Source: DAITQM01 sp039794245 (GTDB taxonomy: Bacteria; Pseudomonadota; Gammaproteobacteria; Xanthomonadales; Wenzhouxiangellaceae). Taken from it: a DNA stretch of 64,000 bases. The translations under genes and the position numbers were made by a program. Below, piece after piece: positions 37,171-47,117 of the stretch (its first letter is position 1; each line of letters opens with the position of its first letter). Below the pieces are notes generated by a model. It did not search any database, was not told the DNA's origin, and worked only from the letters and a program-made list of their open reading frames with translations. The stretch spans positions 36,536 to 100,535 of the forward strand of contig JBDIVS010000009.1 in NCBI GenBank assembly GCA_039794245.1, read 5' to 3'.

Positions 37171-37701
37171 TCAAATTCGGCGGGTCGCTTTGAGCAGTAC
37201 GTACAATGCGCCGCTGCCGCCGTCGGCTGGCCGCGCCGAGGCGAAGGCGAGCACCTGGCGCAAACGCGGCAGCAGGCGCTGGCAGAGGAGTTTGAGCTTG
37301 GGTTCGCCGGGCGAGCGCAGCCCCTTGCCGTGGATGACCCGGACGCAGGCCGTGCCGTCGTGGGCGGCGCCGGCGACAAACCGTTTGAGCAACGCCGCAG
37401 CGTTTTGCGTATTGAGATGATGCAGGTCGAGTTCGTCTTGGACTTTGTAATGGCCGCGGCGCAGGCGGGTTAAGATACGCGGGTCGAGATGACTCCGGCA
37501 CCAGGCGAGTTCCTCGCCGGCGGGGATTTCTCCGGCGGCGAGCGGCCGGCGGCGTAATTCGGCCAGCACCGCCGCGTCGTCCGCCCGACTGTGCTGCGGT
37601 TCGGGCCGCGGGCGGGCAGCAGGCGGTGGATGGCGGTCGTCGGCGAGACGGCGGATGGCACCGATTTCGCGCTGAAACAGATGGCGGTCATCGTCGTTCA
37701 T
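37171..37701 (-). CDS. Smr-domain protein (SmrA/YdaL-like)
   Basis: 176 residues. A charged N-terminal half is followed by the Smr domain: DELDLHHLNTQNAAALLKRFV, VRVIHGKGLRSPGEPKLKLLCQRLL and GGSGALYVLLK. The LDLHH and HGKG motifs are typical of this nicking-nuclease-like fold also found at the MutS2 C-terminus. It may act on DNA or RNA structures; its role here is not known. Divergent from surE, with about 80 bp between. Confidence 0.9.
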   Translation of the reverse strand: MNDDDRHLFQREIGAIRRLADDRHPPPAARPRPEPQHSRADDAAVLAELRRRPLAAGEIPAGEELAWCRSHLDPRILTRLRRGHYKVQDELDLHHLNTQNAAALLKRFVAGAAHDGTACVRVIHGKGLRSPGEPKLKLLCQRLLPRLRQVLAFASARPADGGSGALYVLLKATRRI

Positions 37702-37784
37702 TGCCGGTCTCCGTCATCGCCCGTGGTTTCGATCGCCTGCATGGCCCGGATTGTCCATTTTCTCACCATTCGATTGTGGCTTCG

Positions 37785-38579
37785 ATGACCCGTTCCGATC
37801 AGCACCTCAACCTTCTGCTCAGCAACGACGACGGTATCGACGCCCCCGGCCTCAGAACGCTCGCCGCCCGGGTCGGCGAAGTCGGCGAGGTGACCATCGT
37901 CGCTCCGGACCGCGATCACAGCGGGGCGAGCAATTCGCTGACGCTGGAGCGGCCGATCCGCGTCCACAAGCGCAGCGCCCGTGAGTTCGCCGTTGCCGGC
38001 ACGCCGACCGATTGCGTCCATATCGCGATGACCGGCCTGCTCGAGACGCCCGCCGACATGGTGATCTCGGGGATCAACGCCGAGGCCAACCTCGGCGACG
38101 ACGTGCTTTATTCGGGCACCGTCGCGGCGGCGACGGAAGGGCGCTTTCTCGGTTACCCGGCGATGGCCGTGTCGCTGTGCCGGCGCGAGGGTGGACCGCA
38201 TTATGACAGCGCGGCGCGGGCGGTGATCGAGCTTCTGGCCCAGTTGCGCCGCGATCCTTTGCCGGCCGACACGATCCTGAACGTCAATGTCCCGGACCTG
38301 CCGTGGAGCGAGATCGCCGGTTTCGAGGCCACCCGCCTCGGCCATCGCCACCGTTCGGAGGCGGCGATCCGGATTCTGGATCCGCGCGGCCGGCCGCTGT
38401 ACTGGATCGGCCCGCCCGGCGCCGAGCAGGACGCCGGTCCCGGCACCGATTTTCATGCCGTGCGCCGGGGGTATGTTTCGGTGACCCCGATCCATGTCGA
38501 TCTGACCCGCTACCAGGCACTCGACCAGGTCGGCCAGTGGATCGGCCGGCTCGGCCGGGGCGGCGCCTGTGCCGCGTAA
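37785..38579 (+). CDS. surE: 5'/3'-nucleotidase SurE
   Basis: 264 residues from ATG 37785. LLLSNDDGIDAPGLRTLA gives the metal-binding Asp pair. VAPDRDHSGASNSLTL and GTPTDCVHIAM, then VISGINAEANLGDDVLYSGTVAAATEG complete the active site. It dephosphorylates nucleoside monophosphates and short polyphosphate. It heads the surE-pcm-yqaA-nlpD run, 26 bp before pcm. Confidence 0.97.
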   Translation: MTRSDQHLNLLLSNDDGIDAPGLRTLAARVGEVGEVTIVAPDRDHSGASNSLTLERPIRVHKRSAREFAVAGTPTDCVHIAMTGLLETPADMVISGINAEANLGDDVLYSGTVAAATEGRFLGYPAMAVSLCRREGGPHYDSAARAVIELLAQLRRDPLPADTILNVNVPDLPWSEIAGFEATRLGHRHRSEAAIRILDPRGRPLYWIGPPGAEQDAGPGTDFHAVRRGYVSVTPIHVDLTRYQALDQVGQWIGRLGRGGACAA

Positions 38580-38605
38580 TCCTGAATGATTCCGGCAGGT
38601 GCGAC

Positions 38606-39325
38606 ATGAACGCCATACGCCACGGCCTCGGCATGACATCGCCCAAGGCGCGCGCCCGGCTGATCGAGAAACTCGCGGCGCGCGGCATTACCGACCCGGA
38701 GGTGCTGGCTGCCATCGAGGCGACACCGCGCCATCTGTTCATCGATGAGGCGCTGGCTTCCCGGGCCTACGAAGACGATGCGCTGCCGATCGGCGAAGGG
38801 CAGACGATTTCGCAACCTTATATCGTGGCGTTGATGACCCAGGAATGCCTGCGCGATAGAAAAAAAACGGACAAGGTACTCGAAGTCGGCACCGGTTCGG
38901 GTTACCAGGCGGCGGTGCTGGCCCGCCTCGTGCCACGGGTGTATACGCTCGAGCGCATCGCTTTGCTGTTGCGCACCGCCCGCCGCCGGTTCCACGCGTT
39001 CGGCCTGCACAATATTCATACGCGCTGCGCCGACGGCGCCGGAGGGTGGCCGGAACAGGCGCCGTTCGACGGCATTGTCGTGACCTGCGCCTGCACCGAA
39101 CCGCCGCCGGCGTTGCTGGCGCAACTGGCGCTCGGGGCGCGGCTTGTCGCGCCGGTCGGCGCTCCGGGCCGGCAGCGTCTTTTGTGCATCACGCGCACGG
39201 CCGGTGGTTACAGCGAGAAGGATCTCGGCGCCGTGCTGTTCGTGCCGATGCTGCCGGATGTGCGCCGGCACGGTGCGGCCCGTGACGATCGACGACAGCA
39301 AGATGCACCCGGATCTGGGCATTGA
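38606..39325 (+). CDS. pcm: Protein-L-isoaspartate O-methyltransferase
   Basis: 239 residues from ATG 38606. TPRHLFIDEALASRAYEDDALPIGEGQTISQPYIVALM is the family N-terminus; VLEVGTGSGYQAAVLA is the SAM-binding motif I. It repairs isoaspartyl sites in aged proteins. The tail after about residue 215 is charged and longer than usual. Its stop (TGA) overlaps the ATG of the next gene. Confidence 0.95.
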   Translation: MNAIRHGLGMTSPKARARLIEKLAARGITDPEVLAAIEATPRHLFIDEALASRAYEDDALPIGEGQTISQPYIVALMTQECLRDRKKTDKVLEVGTGSGYQAAVLARLVPRVYTLERIALLLRTARRRFHAFGLHNIHTRCADGAGGWPEQAPFDGIVVTCACTEPPPALLAQLALGARLVAPVGAPGRQRLLCITRTAGGYSEKDLGAVLFVPMLPDVRRHGAARDDRRQQDAPGSGH

Positions 39326-39900
39326 TGTTCCGCACGCTGTACGACCGGGCGCTGGCCCTCGCCGCGCGGCCGGCGGCCGAGGCTTGGTTGTGGCTGCTCG
39401 GCGCCGCCGAAGCGGTGTTCTTTCCGATTCCGCCGGACGTGATGCTGGCGCCGATGTGCCTGGCGCGGCCGGCGCGGGCCTGGCGCTTTGCCGCCGGTTG
39501 CACGCTGGCCTCGTTCGCCGGGGCGCTGATCGGCTACGGCATCGGCCAGTGGGGCGCCGGCTGGGTCGAGCCGTGGGTGACGGCCGGCCGTTACGCGGCA
39601 TCCTGGGAGGCGCTGGTCGCGGCATTCGCGGCTTACGGCGTGTGGTACGTGCTGGTCGCCGGGTTTTCGCCGATACCGTTCAAGGTCTTCACGGTCGGCG
39701 CCGGCCTGTTGCAGATGCCGCTTTTGCCGTTCATGGCCGCCGTGCTGTTGTCGCGCGGCGGGCGCTTCATGCTGGTCGCGGCGCTGATTTATGCCGGCGG
39801 CGAAAATGCGGCTACGAATCTCCGCCGCTGGATCGATACGCTGGGCTGGATCGTCGTGGCGCTGGCCGCGGTGCTGCTTTACTGGTGGTCGCGCGGCTGA
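39325..39900 (+). CDS. yqaA: YqaA-family inner-membrane protein
   Basis: 191 residues with about five hydrophobic segments. EAVFFPIPPDVMLAPMCLARP and GFSPIPFKVFTVGAGLLQMP match the VTT/DedA-related YqaA family. The Pro-rich re-entrant loop motif IPPDVML is characteristic. Its cargo is not known; DedA-like members move lipids. It overlaps pcm at the start and its 3' end overlaps nlpD by a few bases. Confidence 0.9.
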   Translation: MFRTLYDRALALAARPAAEAWLWLLGAAEAVFFPIPPDVMLAPMCLARPARAWRFAAGCTLASFAGALIGYGIGQWGAGWVEPWVTAGRYAASWEALVAAFAAYGVWYVLVAGFSPIPFKVFTVGAGLLQMPLLPFMAAVLLSRGGRFMLVAALIYAGGENAATNLRRWIDTLGWIVVALAAVLLYWWSRG

Positions 39901-40739
39901 TTCACCGCTACCGGGTCACGGTACTCGTGTGCATCACGCTGTTGCTGGCTGCCTGCGGCAGCCATCCGCGGGCGCCGGTCGAGGAGCGCAGTGCCTGGCG
40001 CCCGACCGCGATCACCCGGCCCGCCGCCTATCGCGTGGTCGCCGGCGATACGCTTTACGGCATCGCCTTCCGTTACGGTCTGGATTGGCGCGATCTAGCG
40101 CGGCACAACGGCCTGGCCGCGCCGTATGTCATCGTCCCCGGCCAGGTGCTGCGTCTCGAACCGCGGCCGGCGAGCGCCGGCCACTGGCAGTCCACCGCAC
40201 CGCCGGCCGGGCGCGATACCACCAGGCCGGTGGCCAAAAGCGCGCCGCCGCCGGCCGCCAAAACTTCCCCGCCGCCGAACACCCGCCCGGCCGGTGGTGC
40301 GGCGGCGAAACTGGAGCCGGCCCCAGTCCCAGCCAAGCCGCCACCGGCTCCGGCGGTGGTCGCGTCAAAACACACCTGGCAATGGCCAGTCAACGGCCGG
40401 CTGCTCGGCACGTTCCGGAGCGGCGATCAGAGCCGCCTCGGGCTCGATATCGCCGGCCGCCCCGGCGAGCCGGTCAAGGCCGCGGCCGCCGGCGAGGTGG
40501 TGTACAGCGGTTCCGGGCTGATCGGCTACGGCGAGCTCATCATCATCAAGCACGACGACCGCCTGCTCAGTGCATATGGCCACAACCGCAAGCGCCTGGT
40601 CCAGGAAGGGCAGCGGGTCAACGCCGGGCAGGCGATTTCCGAACTGGGCCATACCCCTGACGGCGAGGCGGCGCTGCATTTCGAAATCCGCCTGGACGGC
40701 GTGCCGCAGGATCCGGAGCGATATCTGCCGCGGCGTTGA
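39885..40739 (+). CDS. nlpD: NlpD-like lipoprotein, LysM plus M23 peptidase domain
   Basis: 284 residues from GTG 39885, overlapping the yqaA end. A lipobox is in CITLLLAACGS. LysM follows: YRVVAGDTLYGIAFRYGLDWRDLARHNGL. A Pro/Ala-rich linker leads to an M23-like domain (about residues 165-284): SRLGLDIAGRPGEPVKAAAAGEVVYSG and HFEIRLDGVPQDPERYL. The metal-binding HxxxD is replaced by LGLDIAG and only one HFEI His is kept, so it is probably an enzymatically inactive activator of amidases, as E. coli NlpD is. rpoS, its usual follower, is absent. Confidence 0.92.
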   Translation: MVARLIHRYRVTVLVCITLLLAACGSHPRAPVEERSAWRPTAITRPAAYRVVAGDTLYGIAFRYGLDWRDLARHNGLAAPYVIVPGQVLRLEPRPASAGHWQSTAPPAGRDTTRPVAKSAPPPAAKTSPPPNTRPAGGAAAKLEPAPVPAKPPPAPAVVASKHTWQWPVNGRLLGTFRSGDQSRLGLDIAGRPGEPVKAAAAGEVVYSGSGLIGYGELIIIKHDDRLLSAYGHNRKRLVQEGQRVNAGQAISELGHTPDGEAALHFEIRLDGVPQDPERYLPRR

Positions 40740-40838
40740 ACGCCGGCAGGAGACCGGTTCCTATCTTCATCAAACCGTCACCCGCGCGGTATAACTTCAT
40801 CGTCCCCAGCCCAGAACGCACAGCGAGGATGGATTGCG

Positions 40839-42464
40839 ATGAATCGCACGAAGCACGATCGGGCGCGCCTGGTCGCCGCCCTATGGAAACTGAAACAGGA
40901 AATCGGCCGGCGGTCGCTGCCGGAGGTGCCGTTCGTTCATCTCAACCTGTTGCTCCGCCAGCCGGAGTACCGCGCCGACATCGTCAACCGGGCGCTGGGC
41001 AGCGGCGACGAGGTGCTCGTTACGCTCGCCGCCCAGATCGGGCAGATGGACCCGGGCGGACCACTGCTCGTCGATCCGCGCGATCAGCAATGGCTGCAAG
41101 AGCGCGATAAGCAGTTGGCTGCGGCGCTGGAAGACGAGATCGAGCGCGCGTCGCGCAGCGGCCGCGGCTACCGCCTTGGCTTCATCGCCTCGGCGATCGC
41201 GCTGCTCGTGTTGACCGCCGGGTATGCGTACTGGCAGATGGGCGGCAGTGGTGTCATCGACGTCAGCGGCACATTGAGCGATGAAACGACCTGGAGCGCC
41301 GGCCGCGTTTACCGCTTGCAGGACATCGTCACCATCGCGCCCGGGGTGCTGTTGAGAATCGAACCGGGCGTCACGATCGAGGGGCTGCCCGGTTCGGCGT
41401 TGCTGGTCACGCGCGGCGCCCAATTGCATGCCAAGGGCACCGCGGCGCAACCGATCGTTTTCACCAGTGCGCAGGAGATCGGCAAGCGCCAGCCGGGCGA
41501 TTGGGGTGGTGTCGTACTGCTCGGCGACGCACCGGTCAATGTCGGGCAGGGCAGCATCGAGGGCTTCCCTGCCGGAGACCCACGTGCCCTGTACGGCGGC
41601 AGCAGTCCGGGCGGCAGTTGCGGCGTGCTGGAATACGTCCGGATCGAATTCGCCGGCTACGAGGCGCTGGCCGACAATGAACTGAACGGCCTGACACTCG
41701 GCGGCTGCGGTTCGGGCACCATCGTCCGCTATCTGCAAGTCCACCGCAGTCTCGATGACGGCGTCGAGATTTTCGGCGGCACGGTCAATCTCGAACACGT
41801 GCTGATCACCCAGGCGCGCGACGACGGGCTGGATTTCGATCAGGGCTGGACCGGGCGCCTGCAATTTCTGATCGTGCAGCAGACCGAGACCGGCGACAAT
41901 GCGATCGAAGGCGACAACAACCCAGGCGATCACAATGCGTTGCCGCGTTCGGCGCCGGTGATATACAACGCAACGCTGATCGGCTCGCGGCGCGGCGCGC
42001 AGCGGGCACTGGTGCTACGCACCGGGGCGGCCGGTGAGTTTGCCAACTTCCTGGTTGCCGGTCACGCCGTTGAATTCGCCGACCTGCGCGATCCGGCCAC
42101 CGTGACGCAGGTGCAAATCGGCGCTCTCAGCCTGCAGGCGATGATCCTGCACGAGATCGGCATGAACGGCACGACCTGGTTCACAGACGAGACCGGCGCC
42201 GACGATGATGGCGGGTTCAGCGAAGCGACTCTGCTCGCCCGCCCCGGCGCCGAGATTTCAACCATCAATCACCCGCGCCTGCCGGGCAATCGGTACAACG
42301 CCAGAGCCCCCGATTTCACGCCGCTGCCCGGCAAAGTGCTCGAAGCCGGCCTGCGCCCGCCGCAAGGCCGCTTCCAGGACGAAACCGCCACCTGGCTCGG
42401 CGCCGTGCGTCCCGGCGACGAAGCGCCGTGGTATATCGGCTGGAGCGTGTTTGAGGTAAATTGA
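40839..42464 (+). CDS. Membrane-anchored right-handed beta-helix protein
   Basis: 541 residues. The first 108 residues are cytoplasmic and helical with many Gln/Glu/Arg. One membrane helix (LGFIASAIALLVLTAGYAYW, about 110-129) anchors it. The rest is exported and rich in beta-helix repeats: VTIAPGVLLRIEPGVTIEG, GDWGGVVLLGDAPVNV, YVRIEFAGYEALADNELNGLTLGGCG and YLQVHRSLDDGVEIFGGTV, with DDGLDFDQGWTG. This exported part resembles secreted proteins widely found in Proteobacteria and Myxococcota. The N-terminal cytoplasmic part with anchor is unusual. Function unknown. It takes the place where rpoS would be. Confidence 0.8.
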   Translation: MNRTKHDRARLVAALWKLKQEIGRRSLPEVPFVHLNLLLRQPEYRADIVNRALGSGDEVLVTLAAQIGQMDPGGPLLVDPRDQQWLQERDKQLAAALEDEIERASRSGRGYRLGFIASAIALLVLTAGYAYWQMGGSGVIDVSGTLSDETTWSAGRVYRLQDIVTIAPGVLLRIEPGVTIEGLPGSALLVTRGAQLHAKGTAAQPIVFTSAQEIGKRQPGDWGGVVLLGDAPVNVGQGSIEGFPAGDPRALYGGSSPGGSCGVLEYVRIEFAGYEALADNELNGLTLGGCGSGTIVRYLQVHRSLDDGVEIFGGTVNLEHVLITQARDDGLDFDQGWTGRLQFLIVQQTETGDNAIEGDNNPGDHNALPRSAPVIYNATLIGSRRGAQRALVLRTGAAGEFANFLVAGHAVEFADLRDPATVTQVQIGALSLQAMILHEIGMNGTTWFTDETGADDDGGFSEATLLARPGAEISTINHPRLPGNRYNARAPDFTPLPGKVLEAGLRPPQGRFQDETATWLGAVRPGDEAPWYIGWSVFEVN

Positions 42465-42573
42465 GTCGTAAGGCGCGCGCCCTTCCTTTTCTGTCATTCC
42501 GGACGCGCCCGCGGTAGCGGGCGCGATCCGGCCTGCCTGCTGCAGGCAGGAATCCAGGTTTTTTACTGGATAT
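42465..42573. other. Intergenic spacer with palindromic repeat
   Basis: GCCTGCCTGCTGCAGGCAGG near 42531-42550 is a palindrome-rich dispersed repeat of the kind that often follows genes here. No gene is visible. Confidence 0.35.
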
Positions 42574-42753
42574 ACCCAACTGTTGCATAAATTCCCGGGA
42601 TTCTCGGTCAAGCAGGCAAGATGCGCCGCCCGCTTGGGCGAGAAACCGGGCGCGTCACCCTGGGTGAATTCGATGCTTTAACTAAAATTCTCATAACTTA
42701 TTTATTTAATGAAGAAATCTATAAATTCAAGCAAAATTTATGCAACTGTTGGG
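42574..42753 (+). repeat. MITE-like element family A, compact copy (3 of 3)
   Basis: 180 bp. Left end CCCAACTGTTGCATAAATT, right end AATTTATGCAACTGTTGGG (18 of 19 paired). It shares the left block (CCCGGRATTCTCGGTCAAGC) with the 36395 copy and its last 121 bp with the 8718 copy. The central hairpin seen in the other copies is missing, so it looks like an internal deletion. Confidence 0.85.
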
Positions 42754-42803
42754 TTGACTATGGGTGGAGGTTTGGCGCATTCGGTCAGCAACGGCGGTAC
42801 CGC

Positions 42804-45577
42804 TTACTGCATCCACGCACCGAGCGCTTCGCTGTAGTGCGCTTTTTTCGCTTGGCAAAGTTCGATTCTTTCCAGTGTTGCGGCCAGGGCGCGCGGGCCG
42901 CCGCCGAGGGTGGCGATGCGCGGCGCGAAGAAGGCTTCGACCGCATCGCGGTGAGCGTTGTCGCAAAAACCGGCGGCGAATTGCGCGGTGTTGCCCTGGC
43001 GCCAGTGCGGTATGCGTTCGAGCAGGGCGTCGATATGGGTCTGTAACCATTGCCAGGCGGCCTCGCGGGTGGCGGCTTGCTGGAATTGCCGGCCGATCAG
43101 TTGGATCGCTTCGTTGTTGCGCACTGTATCCGAGAGGGCGAGGCTTCGGACTTTACCGGCCAGTTCGGCATCGGTCACGGCACCGAGTGCGGCAATCAAA
43201 CGGTTGCGCAAGGCCGGATCGCGGGCTTCGCTGAGCATTGCTTCGAGCCGGGGTAAAGTGCCGCGCCGGCCAGGCGCAGCGATCGGGCCAGCGCCGTGTC
43301 GATGACGCCGAGGTTGATCGCCGGATCGGGGTTGGACGGATCGTTGAGGTAGGCCGCCGCCCATTGCAGTAATGTCGTATCGTAGGCATTACTATCCAAC
43401 GTCAGCATCTGGAATGCCAAGAGCTCGCTTTGTAACGCGGCGAGTTGGTAATCCTCCTGTGCCTCGAGCCCGAGATATTTTAGATTACTATCATAAATAG
43501 GAAGGAGCGAACGCTTGAGGGCGGCCGCCGTGTCCGCCTCGCCCAGGTTTTCGACCAGGTCGGTCAGTGTCCCGACAGGCAGTCTGGCGACGTAGTGGTT
43601 GGGCTGGGCGGCGACCTTGCCGATGCCTTCGATCAACGTCGAAAACTCGATCTCACCGGCCTCGAAGGCGGCGATCAGGCTGTCGGCCAGCGACATCTGC
43701 TCGCCGGTCGGCAACTCCGGCAGCGCCGCGATCAGCGCCGGCCAGGCGCCGTTTTTCAGGTGCCAGCGGTAGTAGCCGGCGCCTTCGGCGTTGGGCATCA
43801 CCGCCGCCGGGCAGGCACCCGGCAGTTCCCATCTCGCCTCGGGTTCGGCGAGCAGGCGGCAGTCAGGCGCGCCGGTGAGTGTCCTGAGACACACCGGAAT
43901 GATCCATTGCGCCGCCGCTGATGCCTGGCTGCCGAGCGGCAGATAGCGAGTTTGACTAATATTGACCATAGTCTTTTCCGCACCGCATTCGATGCCGATA
44001 TCGAGGCGCGGCACGCCGGGCTGAGAGATGAACGAGCGGAAGGCGGCGGCGACGGCGCTGCGTTCTTCGGGTTTGGCGGCGCGGCTGATGGCGCCGATGA
44101 AATCGTCGGCCCCGGCGTTGCCCCAGGCGTGGTCTTCGAGGTAATCGTGGATCGCCCGGCGGAACGGTTCGCGGCCGAGATAGCTTTCGAACATCGACAA
44201 TACGCCGCCGCCTTTGCTGTAGGTGATGGCGTCGAAGGCCGAGGCGATGTCGTGGTTGCTGAGGATCGGCTGGCGGATCTGGCGGGCGCTTTGCAGGCTG
44301 TCCACGGCCATCGCGCCGAGCGCCTGGGCTTTCAGATCGAGCCGGAAACCGGCCTTTGGGTCGCGGCGGTCGAGCGCCGTCGCGCCCATCCAGGTGGCGA
44401 AGGCTTCGTTGAGCCAGATGTCATCCCACCATTTCGGCGTGACCAGGTTGCCGAACCATTGGTGCGCCAGCTCGTGGGCGTGGACGCTTTCGTAGCGCCG
44501 GATCTGTTCCGGCGTGGCGTGCTCATCGAGCAGCAAAAGCCCTTCGCGGTAGGTGATCGCACCGGCGTTTTCCATCGCCCCGGCGGCGAAATCGGGCACC
44601 GCCAGAATATCGAGCTTGGTATAGGGGTAGGGGATATCGAAATAGCCTTCCAGGGCATGGACGATCGATGGCGTCTGTTCCAGGGCGTAGCCAAGATCGG
44701 CGCCCTTGCCCTTTGCGGCAACGGCCCTGAGCGGCACTTCGCCGGCCGGCGACGGCGGCACGGCGGCCAGCGCGGCGCCGACATCGCGCGGGCCGTGCGC
44801 TTCGAGATGACGCCACAGCGCCGGATGGCCGCGGTCGAGGCGCGGCCCGCGTTCGATATCGAACGGCCCGACAGCGAAGGCAACGAGGTAGGTCGGCAGC
44901 GGTTCGGTGCGGGCGAACATGTGCGTCTTCGTCCCATCGCCGTTGTCTTCGACGGAGATTTCGGGGGCGTTGGCGATTGCGGCATTGCCCACCGGCGTGG
45001 TGATGCGCACGGTGTAGGGCGTCTTGAAACCGGGTTCGTCGAAACCGGGAAACGCCAGCCGGGCCGAGATCGCCTCGAACTGTGTGAAGGCATAGGGAAT
45101 CCCGTTTTCGACGACTTTGTATAACCCTTCGAGCGCCAGGTCGAACGGCGCGTCGTAATCGATGACCAGAGTGGCGCTGCCCGGGCCATATGCTTCGGCG
45201 AATGTGACGCGGGCGACGCCTTCGTCGTTCACTTGTTCCCACACACCGGCGATCGCGTGGCCGCCGGCGGTCTGCAACGTGACATGCCCGACTTCGAGCC
45301 GGTTGCCGTGCAGCCAGAGCAGGTTTCGGCTTTCACTGAAATCGAGCCTGATCGCAGCCCGGCCGCTGAAGCGGTCGAGTGCCGGATCGATGTTCAAGCG
45401 CAAGTCGTATTCGGCCGGCACGACGCTGCGCGGCAGTTGCCCGGCGGGCGGTGTCTCGGCCCCGGCTACGGGCGTGGCTGGTTCGTTGGCGCCGCGGCAG
45501 GCGGCGAGCAACAGCAAGGCCGACAGTGCGGCAAACGCCGGCAAATAGCCGCTTCGGTGGTTGGATCGATCGGGCAT
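42804..45577 (-). pseudogene. M1-family aminopeptidase lipoprotein, frameshifted near its C-terminus
   Basis: A lipobox (LLLLAACRG) near residue 27 would anchor it. The peptidase core is complete: GAMENAGAITY and zinc site HELAHQWFGN followed by WLNEAFATW. The frame from 45577 ends at 43196 after about 793 residues. The C-terminal ERAP1-like domain continues in another frame: TLPRLEAMLSEARDPALRNRLI to GAWMQ, ending at 42804. A single-base indel near 43255-43280 explains it. The catalytic domain is intact, so a shortened active enzyme is possible. Whether this is a true mutation, a sequencing error or slippage cannot be decided here. Confidence 0.8.
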
Positions 45578-45602
45578 GATGATTCCTTGTGGCTGGGATG
45601 GC

Positions 45603-46982
45603 TCAGTCGCGGTTGAGCAGAAAGTGCAACAGATTGTCCTGGAAGAAGGCGTTGGTCGTCAAACGGTCGTGTTCTTCGCACAAAAACAGCGGCCAGGCGA
45701 GCGGGAAATAGCTGTAGCGGTGGCGCGGCACCAGGGGGTCGAAGGTTTCGCGCGCCAGAAGCGAGGCCTTGGTCACCGCGCCGTCGCCCGGTTCGAGCAT
45801 GATCCTGTCGTAGTTCAGACCGTCTTGCGGATTACTGATCTCGCCCGGTTTGAGGCGCAGCTCGGAGATGCCCTCGACATCCTCGACGATGACCCGCGCC
45901 GGGGTCAGCGAGCAATCGCCGCCGAAAACCACCATTTTCCACGGCGGCGGCGGTTCGAAGTTGACCGTCAGCGACCAGACGAAGCGCCTGGCCCGTTCGA
46001 TGTGTTTGTGGAAATAGGTCTCCAGCGTACGCAGGTAGGCGTCGCCTTCGGCCTTGTCGGCATAGCGCTTGAGGATGCGCTGACGGACCTTGGGATCGAA
46101 GATCGACCATTGAAACCGCCGCCACAGGCTGATATCGAACAGATCGCGGTCGAGTACCTTGCCGTTGCCCGAGACGATCCAGTCGTTGAGCGGGTGGGGC
46201 AGCAACTGGTAAATGCTCGGAAACGTCGCCAGCGCCTCGGTGCGCAGCCGTTTCAGGCCGATTTTGTGGCCGACGATGAACGATTGCAGCGAACTGACCG
46301 AGCCGAGATTGGGCGTGCCGAGCATCACCACGCGGCGGACACGTCCGGCGCCGTGGCGATTGACCGAGAAGGCGTTGTCGTCAAGCACGTCCTTTTCGCC
46401 GTAGCGCAGATAGTAGCGCGTGATCAGGCCGCCCATGCTGTGGGCGATGATATCGACCATCAGGTCGGGCTGGCCGTAATCGGCGCGGATCTGGTCGATC
46501 AGGCGGCTGAGCTTACGGGCCGAGAGGACATTGTCCTGCCGCCAGTCGTAGGTGAAAACGTAGTAATTCGGGATGCCCGGGGTGGCCGGCTGGCCCGGCG
46601 TGCCGGGCCGGTAGCCGCCGGCGCTCTCCAGCGTCCGGATGATCGAGGCGTAAAAATCGCGGCCGGCGAATTCGTCGGTGATGCCGCCGACCACCGTGCC
46701 ATTGGCTTTGGGAAGCAGGGTTTCGGGGTCGATGTCGAGTGCCAGGTCGTCGTAACTCGAAAAGACCGCCCGCCACAGGCTGCCGATCCACAGCTCATCG
46801 CCGTTTTCGTTGATGATGCGGCTGCCCATGATGCCCGGGATCAGGATCACCGGCGGCTGGCGGGCATCGCCGGTGGCGCTGGCGTACAGGCGCTCGAGAT
46901 CGGGCCGCAGCGTCGGCGCGGCGCAGCCGCCGAGGACGGCCGCTGCAGCGGCGAGGAGGGTTATCAGCCGTCGTATACGCAT
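45603..46982 (-). CDS. LCAT-family lipase/acyltransferase lipoprotein
   Basis: 459 residues from ATG 46982; the longer frame to 48326 only overlaps the hydrolase-OsmC gene on the other strand. Lipobox AVLGGC. Then PVILIPGIMGSRIINENGDELWIGSLW, characteristic of lecithin:cholesterol acyltransferase-type enzymes. The nucleophile elbow is IIAHSMGGLITRYYL. An acidic residue and the final His (DGAVTKASLLA ... RHRY) complete the expected triad, less certainly. It probably cleaves or transfers acyl chains of envelope lipids. It ends 26 bp before the aminopeptidase start, so both are likely in one transcript. Confidence 0.88.
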   Translation of the reverse strand: MRIRRLITLLAAAAAVLGGCAAPTLRPDLERLYASATGDARQPPVILIPGIMGSRIINENGDELWIGSLWRAVFSSYDDLALDIDPETLLPKANGTVVGGITDEFAGRDFYASIIRTLESAGGYRPGTPGQPATPGIPNYYVFTYDWRQDNVLSARKLSRLIDQIRADYGQPDLMVDIIAHSMGGLITRYYLRYGEKDVLDDNAFSVNRHGAGRVRRVVMLGTPNLGSVSSLQSFIVGHKIGLKRLRTEALATFPSIYQLLPHPLNDWIVSGNGKVLDRDLFDISLWRRFQWSIFDPKVRQRILKRYADKAEGDAYLRTLETYFHKHIERARRFVWSLTVNFEPPPPWKMVVFGGDCSLTPARVIVEDVEGISELRLKPGEISNPQDGLNYDRIMLEPGDGAVTKASLLARETFDPLVPRHRYSYFPLAWPLFLCEEHDRLTTNAFFQDNLLHFLLNRD

Positions 46983-47117
46983 CTGAAACGGATTGAATCC
47001 CCGTGTTTCATTGTGGGTGCGGCAATTCCGAGCCACCTGGACCGCTGGCGCTATGGTAGCGTAATGATCCGCCGCGCCGCACGGTCCGTAATGGACCGGT
47101 GTACCGCTAGGAGACCG

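Noticed and set aside
39885..40739. Active M23 metallo-endopeptidase
   Set aside because: The HxxxD metal motif is replaced by LGLDIAG, so it is treated as an NlpD-type regulator.
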